7,045 nucleotides of DNA from CAG-103 sp045112425 (GTDB lineage Bacteria > Bacillota > Clostridia > Oscillospirales > Oscillospiraceae). The position numbers and the translations under genes are program-made. The stretch spans positions 1 to 7,045 of the forward strand of contig JBGUHV010000060.1 of NCBI GenBank assembly GCA_045112425.1. The letters run 5' to 3'. A model generated the notes under the pieces. That model worked only from the letters and a program-made list of their open reading frames with translations. It ran no database searches and was not told where the DNA came from. This document shows, one piece after another, positions 1 to 5,424 of the stretch. Position 1 is the first letter of the stretch. The number at the start of each line of letters is the position of its first letter.

Positions 1-38
1 CCCCTCACATGGATTTTGATGATAAACGGTTCGGCGGC

Positions 39-761
39 CTACTCCGACAGCGAGCGCACGCCGTTTTCCCCGTCGGGCACGAAGTAGGTGCTGCGGATCT
101 CGCGGTAGACGCCGTCCACATCCCGGTCGCGCAGGAGGCGATAGAGCTTCTCGTGGGCGGCATAGAATTCCTCATTTCGTCCACCGGAAATCATGAGTTC
201 CACACTTTCATGGCGCATGTCGTGCGTCATGGTGCGCACGATGTCGGCAATGCGCTCGACCATCCGGTTGTGGGAGAGCGCCATGATCGCCTCATGAAAG
301 GCGTCGTCCTTCGCAAACACCGTTTCAACCCTGGGCTTGGCGGCAAAGCACGCGTCCCGCAACGTTTGCAGCGGCTTTTCCAGCGTGAGGATCTCGTCGT
401 CCGTGGCGTTGCGGATCACGGTCAGCATCGTGCCGGTCTCCATGATCTCGCGCAGATCCATCAGCTCGTCATAGCTGTCGCCCCTGCCGAGGATCACGCC
501 GTAGAGCAGCGGGGAGATCATTGGCTCCGTGAAGCCCTCGCAGACGAAGGTGCCGACGGGGCGGCGGATCTCCAGCACGCCCATGGCAACGAGGATCTTG
601 ATCGCCTCACGCACCGTATTGCGGGCTACGCCGAAGCGCTCGGCAAGCTCGATCTCCGTCGGGATCTGATCGCCGGGCCGAAGCGCGCCGTTCATCAGCT
701 GCTTCGTAAAGGTGTCGATGATCTGCTGTACGGTGTTGTTGCTGATTTTTTTGATGTCCAT
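39..761 (-). CDS. GntR-family transcriptional regulator, FadR subfamily (FCD domain)
   Basis: This 240-residue protein is a probable DNA-binding repressor of the divergent operon. Residues about 8-75 form the GntR winged helix: the stretch LRPGDQIPTE (27-36), then LAERFGVARNTVREAIKIL (39-57) with the recognition helix, then the wing ending in GTFV (70-73). Residues about 95-225 look like the all-helical FCD ligand domain, with LREIMETG (103-110), the D-x3-H element D152/H156, and later histidines (H180, H184, H203) that could complete a metal site. FCD domains commonly bind a metal plus a small carboxylate, so a sugar acid or related effector is plausible (inference). The ATG at 761 is preceded by GAGGTG (minus strand, 767-772) five bases upstream. 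A good promoter lies further upstream, with an operator over its start point, which suggests autorepression. Length is normal for the family. The fold call is secure; the ligand is unknown. Confidence 0.93.
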   Translation of the reverse strand: MDIKKISNNTVQQIIDTFTKQLMNGALRPGDQIPTEIELAERFGVARNTVREAIKILVAMGVLEIRRPVGTFVCEGFTEPMISPLLYGVILGRGDSYDELMDLREIMETGTMLTVIRNATDDEILTLEKPLQTLRDACFAAKPRVETVFAKDDAFHEAIMALSHNRMVERIADIVRTMTHDMRHESVELMISGGRNEEFYAAHEKLYRLLRDRDVDGVYREIRSTYFVPDGENGVRSLSE

Positions 762-787
762 AAGAACACCTCACAATATAATATTGA

Positions 788-798
788 TTGTTGAACAA
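788..798. promoter_or_regulatory. Operator 1: palindrome TTGTTGAACAA over the regulator start point
   Basis: TTGTT-G-AACAA is a perfect odd palindrome. It matches the pattern TNGT-N3-ACNA described for FadR-group GntR operators. It directly abuts the -10 box (799-804, minus strand) and covers the predicted transcription start of the regulator gene, consistent with autorepression. The same core recurs at 844-854 and 957-967. Confidence 0.65.
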
Positions 799-827
799 AG
801 TTTAGCAAGAAACGGGAAGGATGTCAA
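799..827 (-). promoter_or_regulatory. Predicted sigma-A promoter of the GntR regulator gene
   Basis: On the minus strand, TTGACA (827-822) is followed after 17 bases by TAAACT (804-799), which is close to the sigma-A consensus. The predicted start point is near 792-793, about 31 bases upstream of the regulator ATG. It falls inside the palindrome at 788-798, so bound repressor would block its own promoter. Confidence 0.7.
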
Positions 828-843
828 GCGCGAACATATATCA

Positions 844-866
844 ATGTTGAACAATAAACGTTGATG
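844..866. promoter_or_regulatory. Operator 2: ATGTTGAACAA plus adjacent AACGTTGAT half-site
   Basis: Positions 845-853 (TGTTGAACA) form a perfect odd palindrome with the same GT-N3-AC core as operator 1. A second element, AACGTTGAT (857-865), follows and resembles the right arm of operator 3. The site lies upstream of both predicted promoters. It is centred about 56 bp from operator 1 and about 114 bp from operator 3, so it could be an auxiliary site for cooperative binding or looping (inference). Confidence 0.5.
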
Positions 867-912
867 GTAATTGTGGATTCCTCCAAAATCAAGAAAAATG
901 AAGAAAAAAGCC

Positions 913-941
913 TTGACGCTGTGCAAAAGATATGGTATTTA
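913..941 (+). promoter_or_regulatory. Predicted sigma-A promoter of the six-gene operon
   Basis: TTGACG (913-918), a 17-base spacer and TATTTA (936-941) form the promoter. The -10 is preceded by TG-G (933-935), giving an extended -10 (TGnTATTTA). The predicted start point is near 948. The strong RBS and start codon of the membrane protein gene follow at 975-994. Operator 3 lies about 10-20 bases after the start point, a typical roadblock position. Confidence 0.65.
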
Positions 942-956
942 TAAATCGCAAGAGCC

Positions 957-974
957 AATGTTCAACGTTGAATC
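957..974. promoter_or_regulatory. Operator 3: overlapping TGTTCAAC and TTCAACGTTGAA palindrome downstream of the operon start point
   Basis: TGTTCAACG (959-967) has the GT-N3-AC core of operators 1 and 2, in the opposite orientation at its central base. It overlaps a perfect 12-bp palindrome, TTCAACGTTGAA (961-972). The site sits between the predicted start point (near 948) and the RBS (975-982), so a bound repressor would block early elongation or promoter use. Confidence 0.6.
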
Positions 975-982
975 GAGAGGAG
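975..982 (+). promoter_or_regulatory. Ribosome binding site deciding the membrane protein start
   Basis: GAGAGGAG lies nine bases before the ATG at 992. The reading frame is open from an ATG at 932, but that codon lies inside the predicted promoter, upstream of the start point, and has no RBS. The start is therefore placed at 992. Confidence 0.75.
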
Positions 983-991
983 CCGAGCTAC

Positions 992-1816
992 ATGACTTTG
1001 TATATGATCGCAATCGCATTCAGCGCAGGCATCATCAGTGCGATGGTCGGAGCGTTTCAGGAATGCATGCTCGCCGGTCTGGTGATGGTCGCCATGACGG
1101 CGTTCCCACAGTATTCTTTTTTGGGCGACACCGTTTCCTACGGACTGTTTCCCTACATCGCCTTCACCGGCGGCGTGGTCGCAACGGCCTACGCCTCGAA
1201 GGTTCGCAAGCACGACCTCGGCGGTGCGGCGATCCTCACGAGCCTGACAAAGTTTCAGGACATCTCCGTTCTACTGGTTGCGGCGGCGGTCTCGATCCTC
1301 TCGATGATCACAGCCTGGCTCATCAATAAGACCGGCTGGGTGATCGATGCGGGCTCCGTCTCCGTTATCTTCTACTCCTGCCTCACGCGAAAGTTCCTCG
1401 GCGACGGCAAGTTCCTCAACCGCAGCATGAAGGACATCCCGCGCTACAGCGGCAATAAAAAGGAATGGATCTACTGGGCGTTCCTCGGTCTTGCGGTCGG
1501 CTTCATGGCAGGCGGCATCGTGATGAAATCCGGCAACCCGTGGCTGCCCTTCTTCCTGAGTTTGGCGTCCCTGGTGTTCTGGTTCATCGACCCGAACTTC
1601 CCGCCGACGCATCACATCACCTGCACCGCGGGCTATGCCATGCTCGCCACCGGCAGTCTCGCCTGGGCGGCGGTCTGGGGCATGATCGCCTCCATCGTAA
1701 GCACGATCATCGGCGACGCGATCAACACCGACGCCAGTACGCACATTGATCCGCCGGCCACAACCATCGGCGTGCTGAGCATCCTGATCTATTTGATCTA
1801 CTACATCATCCTGTAA
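992..1816 (+). CDS. Unrecognised polytopic integral membrane protein, candidate transporter
   Basis: This 274-residue, very hydrophobic protein has about seven to nine predicted membrane segments, at roughly residues 1-21, 24-40, 47-68, 88-111, 115-132, 158-178, 184-200, 209-242 (probably two) and 256-274. A basic loop lies near 133-157 (TRKF, KFLNR, RYSGNKKE). Two polar patches stand out in the second half: NFPPTHHIT (202-210) and INTDASTHIDPPATT (244-258). Their histidines and acidic residues could be functional, lining a channel or binding substrate or metal. There is no signal peptide in the usual sense, no ATPase motif and no PTS phosphorylation domain. As first gene of a sugar-type catabolic operon with no other transporter, it may be the permease (inference from context). 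I cannot assign it to a named transporter family. It is followed by 66 bp of intergenic sequence before the cyclase gene. Confidence 0.85.
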   Translation: MTLYMIAIAFSAGIISAMVGAFQECMLAGLVMVAMTAFPQYSFLGDTVSYGLFPYIAFTGGVVATAYASKVRKHDLGGAAILTSLTKFQDISVLLVAAAVSILSMITAWLINKTGWVIDAGSVSVIFYSCLTRKFLGDGKFLNRSMKDIPRYSGNKKEWIYWAFLGLAVGFMAGGIVMKSGNPWLPFFLSLASLVFWFIDPNFPPTHHITCTAGYAMLATGSLAWAAVWGMIASIVSTIIGDAINTDASTHIDPPATTIGVLSILIYLIYYIIL

Positions 1817-1820
1817 TCAC

Positions 1821-1835
1821 TCCCATACGATGGGA
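1821..1835. repeat. Small inverted repeat TCCCAT-ACG-ATGGGA between genes 1 and 2
   Basis: A perfect 6-bp stem with a three-base loop starts four bases after the stop codon of the membrane protein gene. No T-run follows on the plus strand, so it is not a convincing terminator. It could be a weak mRNA-processing or stability element that tunes expression of the first gene relative to the rest. Confidence 0.4.
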
Positions 1836-1840
1836 AAGTA

Positions 1841-1849
1841 TGATACAAT
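1841..1849 (+). promoter_or_regulatory. Possible weak internal extended -10 promoter before the cyclase gene
   Basis: TGATACAAT fits an extended -10 element (TGn followed by TACAAT). No recognisable -35 box lies 17-18 bases upstream. Transcription would start near 1856, ahead of the cyclase RBS (1869-1876). This is the largest gap within the operon (66 bp), so a secondary promoter is possible but unproven. Confidence 0.22.
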
Positions 1850-1882
1850 CAAACCATGAAAACATGAAAAGGAGAGAACACC

Positions 1883-2548
1883 ATGAAAATCAAGAAACTG
1901 ATCGACTGCTCCCAGACCTTCTTCCACAACAACCCCGGCTACCTGCCCTATGAGCTCTGCGAGATCAACTACGAGACCCTGATCGCAAAGGACGGCTACC
2001 AGTCCGAGCGCATGTACATGAACACCCACACCTCCACCCACTTCGACGCGCCCCGTCATCACTTCATCGACGGCATGGACGCTGCCGAGTATCCCATTGA
2101 GAATCTCGTGGGCGAGGCGGTTCCGATGGACTTCTTCGATCTGCCCGTGCACACCGGCATCGGCCCGGAGCTGCTCGACAAGTATGCCGACAAGGTCAAG
2201 CCCGGCGACATTGTCCTGCTCTGCACCGGCCTCGGCCTGAAGCGCGACTGGGGCGTGGACTATGTGGACAACTGGTCCTTCCTCACCCCCGAAGGCGCGC
2301 AGTGGATGGTCGATCACGGCGTCAAGGGCGTCTGCATCGACGGTCTGAGCGTCGGCGGCCCGCGCCCCGAGGACGGCGGCGGTCCCACCCACAAGATCGC
2401 GCTGCGCAACAACATCTGGTACGGCGAGGTAGTCTATCTCCCGAAGGAGCTGCTCACCGAAGAGCGCTGGAACTTCGCCTTCCTTCCGCTGAAGATCGAG
2501 GGCGCCAGCGGAGCCCCCGGCCGCGCCATCGCGTGGATTGAGGAATAA
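1883..2548 (+). CDS. Cyclase-family metal-dependent hydrolase (kynurenine formamidase-like fold)
   Basis: This 221-residue protein has the signature of the putative cyclase family, which includes kynurenine formamidase and isatin hydrolase: divalent-metal enzymes that hydrolyse amide or ester bonds, often cyclic ones. The motif HTSTHFDAPRH (49-59) supplies the likely metal ligands H49, H53 and D55 plus H59. It matches HxGTHxDxPxH except for S51 in place of glycine, a substitution also seen in relatives. Further conserved elements are WSFLTPEGAQWM (131-142), the IDGLSV segment (152-157) and a C-terminal PLKIEGASGAPGRAIA (202-217). Length is normal. It has no signal peptide, so it should be cytoplasmic. 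AAGGAGAG (1869-1876) precedes the ATG by six bases. No tryptophan genes are nearby, so kynurenine formamidase itself is unlikely. Next to a sugar dehydrogenase-like gene, a lactone- or cyclic-ester-opening role is a reasonable guess (inference). Confidence 0.88.
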   Translation: MKIKKLIDCSQTFFHNNPGYLPYELCEINYETLIAKDGYQSERMYMNTHTSTHFDAPRHHFIDGMDAAEYPIENLVGEAVPMDFFDLPVHTGIGPELLDKYADKVKPGDIVLLCTGLGLKRDWGVDYVDNWSFLTPEGAQWMVDHGVKGVCIDGLSVGGPRPEDGGGPTHKIALRNNIWYGEVVYLPKELLTEERWNFAFLPLKIEGASGAPGRAIAWIEE

Positions 2549-2566
2549 TCCGCCCCGGACTTTGAG

Positions 2567-2573
2567 AAAGGAG
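2567..2573 (+). promoter_or_regulatory. Ribosome binding site deciding the transketolase N-subunit start
   Basis: AAAGGAG stands eight bases before the ATG at 2582. An in-frame GTG at 2573 overlaps this site and cannot use it, so the ATG at 2582 is preferred. Confidence 0.7.
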
Positions 2574-2581
2574 TGCTCGCA

Positions 2582-3424
2582 ATGCAGGAACTCACCCTGA
2601 CCCAACTGAAAAACAAGGCGACGGAGCTGCGCATCCGCGTCGTGGATATGATCTGGAAGGCGCAGTCGGGCCACCCCGGCGGCTCGCTGTCCGTGGCGGA
2701 CTTCATGACCGCCTGCTACTTCCGCTATATGAACGTTGACCCGAGGTACCCCCGCTGGGCCGACCGCGACCGTTTCGTCCTCTCAAAGGGCCATGTCTGC
2801 CCCGCGCAGTACGCGGCACTTGCCATGAAGGGCTTCTTCCCCATGGAGGTGCTGGACACGCTGCGCAAGGAGGGTTCTCCTCTGCAGGGCCACCCCAGCA
2901 TGAACAAGTGCCCCGGCATCGACATCTCCACCGGCTCGCTCGGTCAGGGCCTCGCCTGCGCCGCCGGCATGGCGCTGGCAGCCAAGCTCGACGGCAAGGA
3001 CTACAACGTCTTCTGCGCGCTCGGCGACGGCGAGACGAACGAGGGCGAGATCTGGGAGGCCTGCGGCACGGCCCACAAGTATCAACTGGACAATCTGATC
3101 GTCTTCGTCGACTGGAACAACCTGCAGCTCGACGGCACCTGTGACGAGATCATGCCGCTGATCGACATCGGCAAGAAGTTTGAGGCCTTCGGCTTCGAGG
3201 TCGTCAACTGCAACGGCAACGACATGGAACAGCTCGTCGAGGTCATGGATCAGCTGATCGTTTCGAAAAACGGCCTGCCCAAGTGCATCGTCGGCAAGAC
3301 GGTCAAGGGCAAGGGCGTGAGTTTCATGGAAAATCAGGTCGGCTGGCACGGCGTCGCTCCGAACGACGACCAGTACCGGCAGGCGATGGAAGAGCTGAAC
3401 GCGCTCTATGTTGAGGAGGTCTGA
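2582..3424 (+). CDS. Transketolase, N-terminal (thiamine-diphosphate-binding) subunit
   Basis: This 280-residue protein is one half of a split transketolase, equivalent to the Pyr-phosphate/TPP-domain half of the full-length enzyme. It carries SGHPGGSLS (29-37), LSKGH (67-71), QGHPS (102-106) and STGSLGQGL (116-124). The ThDP/metal motif begins GDGETNEGEIWEA (148-160) and ends in NN (179-180), followed by LDGT (183-186). GWHG (254-257) comes near the end. The histidines H31, H71, H104 and H256 sit in the segments that contact ThDP or substrate in transketolases. It should form a heteromeric enzyme with the product of the next gene, which starts two bases after this stop. Split transketolases are common in Clostridia and archaea. 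Several dedicated ones act on unusual ketoses rather than pentose phosphates, and sequence alone does not show which applies here. Confidence 0.94.
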   Translation: MQELTLTQLKNKATELRIRVVDMIWKAQSGHPGGSLSVADFMTACYFRYMNVDPRYPRWADRDRFVLSKGHVCPAQYAALAMKGFFPMEVLDTLRKEGSPLQGHPSMNKCPGIDISTGSLGQGLACAAGMALAAKLDGKDYNVFCALGDGETNEGEIWEACGTAHKYQLDNLIVFVDWNNLQLDGTCDEIMPLIDIGKKFEAFGFEVVNCNGNDMEQLVEVMDQLIVSKNGLPKCIVGKTVKGKGVSFMENQVGWHGVAPNDDQYRQAMEELNALYVEEV

Positions 3425-3426
3425 GC

Positions 3427-4368
3427 ATGGAAACGAAAAAGATCCCGACCCGCAACGGCTTCGGCGAAGAGATTGTCGCCCTCGGCAAGGAAAACAAAGA
3501 CATTCTCGTTGTGGATATCGACATCGGCAAGAGCTGCAAAACCGGCGATTTTCGCAAGGCGCTGCCCGAGCAGTACCTGAACGTCGGCATCGCGGAGCAG
3601 AATGGCGCCGGACTCGCCGCCGGTCTCGCAACCTGCGGCAAGATCCCCTTCGTCGTGACCTACGCCGCCTTTGGCTCCATGCGCATCTGTGAGATGATCC
3701 GCCAGGAGATCGCTTATCCGAATCTGAACGTGAAGATCGCCTGCTCCCACGGCGGCCTCACCCCGGCAAACGACGGCGCGAGCCATCAGGCCATCGAGGA
3801 CATGGGAATCCTGCGCACGATCCCGAACATGACCGTCTGCATGCCGGCGGACGCCGTCGCGGCGAGAAAGCTCGTCCGCGCCGCGGCCGAGACCTACGGC
3901 CCGATGTACCTGCGCTTCACCCGCGACGCGGTTCCCGTGATCTATGATGACAACGCAGAGTTCATCCTCGGCAAGGCAAACCTCCTGCGTGACGGCAAGG
4001 ACGTTGCCATCCTCGCAAACGGCGATACCGTGCATCTGGCGCTCAAGGCGGCGGAGCAGCTTGCGGCAGAGGGCGTCCAGGCCCGCGTGCTGGACTTCCA
4101 CACCATCAAGCCCCTCGACGAAGCGGCAGTCAACGCCTGCATTGACGAGATCGGCAGCATCATCACGGTGGAGGATCATAACATCCTCAACGGTCTCGGC
4201 AGCGCCGTGGCGGAGATCGTGGCCGAGCGAGGCAAGGGCAAAATGAAGCGCATCGGCGTGCAGGATCAGTTCGGCCAGTCTGCGCCCTATGAGCGACTGC
4301 TCGAAATGAACGGCATCACAGTGGAAAACATCATTGCGCAGGCTAAGCGCCTGATCGCTGCGGAATAA
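3427..4368 (+). CDS. Transketolase, C-terminal (pyrimidine-binding) subunit
   Basis: This 313-residue protein is the second half of the split transketolase. The Pyr domain (about 1-170) contains NVGIAEQNGAGLAAGLA (52-68). E57 is the likely catalytic glutamate that activates the aminopyrimidine of ThDP. It is followed by SHGGLTPANDGASHQAIEDM (107-126) and YLRFTRDAVP (161-170), whose arginines (R163, R166) lie where transketolases bind substrate phosphate. A C-terminal transketolase domain follows (about 185-310), with DFHTIKPLD (223-231) and VEDHNILNGLGSAVAE (248-263). GAGGAGGT (3413-3420), inside the end of the previous gene, is the RBS, and only two bases separate the genes, implying translational coupling and equal subunit amounts. 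The start MetGluThrLys is the only well-placed one. Its distinction from the related DXS or E1 enzymes rests on the pairing with the N-subunit and its length. Confidence 0.94.
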   Translation: METKKIPTRNGFGEEIVALGKENKDILVVDIDIGKSCKTGDFRKALPEQYLNVGIAEQNGAGLAAGLATCGKIPFVVTYAAFGSMRICEMIRQEIAYPNLNVKIACSHGGLTPANDGASHQAIEDMGILRTIPNMTVCMPADAVAARKLVRAAAETYGPMYLRFTRDAVPVIYDDNAEFILGKANLLRDGKDVAILANGDTVHLALKAAEQLAAEGVQARVLDFHTIKPLDEAAVNACIDEIGSIITVEDHNILNGLGSAVAEIVAERGKGKMKRIGVQDQFGQSAPYERLLEMNGITVENIIAQAKRLIAAE

Positions 4369-4380
4369 GGAGGCATAAAC

Positions 4381-5409
4381 ATGAAGGTATTTCTCATCGG
4401 CTGCGGCGACATCGCCCGCCACCATGGCCGCGCGGTCGTCCGTCTGGGCGGCTCTGTGATCGGCGGCTTCGACATCAGCGAAGTGAATGCGAATCTGGTT
4501 GCACAGGAATTCAGCTGCCCCATCAGCACCTATGAAGAGATCGAGACCTACGTGCAGCAGGCGGACTATGTCGTCATCTCCACGCCGCCCACGAAGCGTC
4601 TGGACTATGTGGAAATGGTTTTGAAGCACCATGTGCCGCTCTACATGGAAAAGCCCGTGGCCTGCACTATGGAGGACGCCATGAAGATCAAGGCCATGGC
4701 GGATCAGTATGACGCGAAGATCATGGTGGGTTTTGCCCACTACTATCGCCCGGCGTATCAGAAGATGCTGGAGCTCGTCAAAACCGGTATGTTCGGCGAA
4801 CCTGTGGACATCGCGTTTTCCCGCCTGAGCCCCGGCTTCGGCTTCCATGCGAAGAACCTCGGCGCCTCCTGGCGTACCGACCCGAACCTCGCCTGCGGCA
4901 TGACGGTCGAGTCCGTCAGCCACGACTGGAAGCTCATCACCGCCATGGCGGGCGGCTTCGACACCATCGCCTGCAACTACACCGGCACCATCGCCTCCGT
5001 TCCCAAGTTTGATAACCACACCAGCATCACGATTCGCCTCCGCAACGGCGCCATCGGCACCATCGCGGCCTCGTGGGCCTGCGACATTCCCACCTGCTCC
5101 CGCGCCTACATCGGCACGAAGGGCAGCATCTTCCTCACCGGCGAGGGCATGTTTGAGTTCACGAAGCTCACCTGGAAGACCGAGGATATGCCCTACGCGG
5201 AGACGCTGACCTTCAATGATAGCTATGACCACGCCACCGGCGACGTCATCTACTACGCCCACTGCAGCTTCCAGGACAGCCTGAAAAATGGCAAGCCCTT
5301 TGAAACGCCGCTCTCTGACGGCATCTCGGCGCTGATCTATTCTCTGGCTGCCAAGCAGTCCAGCGAGGAGCAGATTACGGTCAAGGTTCCGGACTGGGGC
5401 GAGGTCTGA
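4381..5409 (+). CDS. Gfo/Idh/MocA-family NAD(P)-dependent oxidoreductase
   Basis: This 342-residue protein is a probable sugar, polyol or sugar-acid dehydrogenase. The N-terminal Rossmann fold (about 1-120) shows FLIGCGDIARHHG (4-16; GxGxxA at G7, G9, A12), GFDISE (29-34) with an acidic residue at the end of beta-2 (D31) that favours NAD(H), STPPTKRLDYVEMVLKHHVPLYMEKPV and MVGFAHYYRP (115-124). K91 in the EKP motif is the conserved catalytic lysine. The C-terminal alpha/beta domain holds ESVSHDW (177-183), where H181 fits the active-site histidine. The acid four residues before it, usually Asp in inositol-dehydrogenase-like members, is here Glu (E177). There is no signal peptide. AAGGAGG (4367-4373) overlaps the stop of the transketolase gene. 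Neighbours suggest it oxidises or reduces a sugar-like compound in the same pathway; the substrate cannot be read from sequence. Confidence 0.92.
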   Translation: MKVFLIGCGDIARHHGRAVVRLGGSVIGGFDISEVNANLVAQEFSCPISTYEEIETYVQQADYVVISTPPTKRLDYVEMVLKHHVPLYMEKPVACTMEDAMKIKAMADQYDAKIMVGFAHYYRPAYQKMLELVKTGMFGEPVDIAFSRLSPGFGFHAKNLGASWRTDPNLACGMTVESVSHDWKLITAMAGGFDTIACNYTGTIASVPKFDNHTSITIRLRNGAIGTIAASWACDIPTCSRAYIGTKGSIFLTGEGMFEFTKLTWKTEDMPYAETLTFNDSYDHATGDVIYYAHCSFQDSLKNGKPFETPLSDGISALIYSLAAKQSSEEQITVKVPDWGEV

Positions 5410-5424
5410 ACAGGAGGCAGTACC

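Noticed and set aside
777..782. TATAAT on the plus strand upstream of the operon
   Set aside because: There is no -35 box at a suitable distance, and the site lies in the leader of the regulator gene, far from the operon start.
9..794. Open frame on the plus strand opposite the GntR regulator
   Set aside because: The minus-strand protein has clear GntR and FCD motifs, an RBS and a promoter. The plus-strand frame has a low-complexity shadow composition.
932..991. Upstream ATG extending the membrane protein by 20 residues
   Set aside because: The codon lies within the predicted promoter spacer, has no RBS and would add a polar, non-membrane tail. The ATG at 992 has GAGAGGAG at proper spacing.
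1856..1882. Possible leader peptides from ATGs at 1856 and 1864 before the cyclase gene
   Set aside because: The first stops after three codons. The second overlaps the cyclase start out of frame and lacks an RBS. Repeated ATGAAAA sequence is probably incidental.
2573..2581. GTG start for the transketolase N-subunit
   Set aside because: It overlaps the RBS AAAGGAG itself; the ATG at 2582 is correctly spaced.
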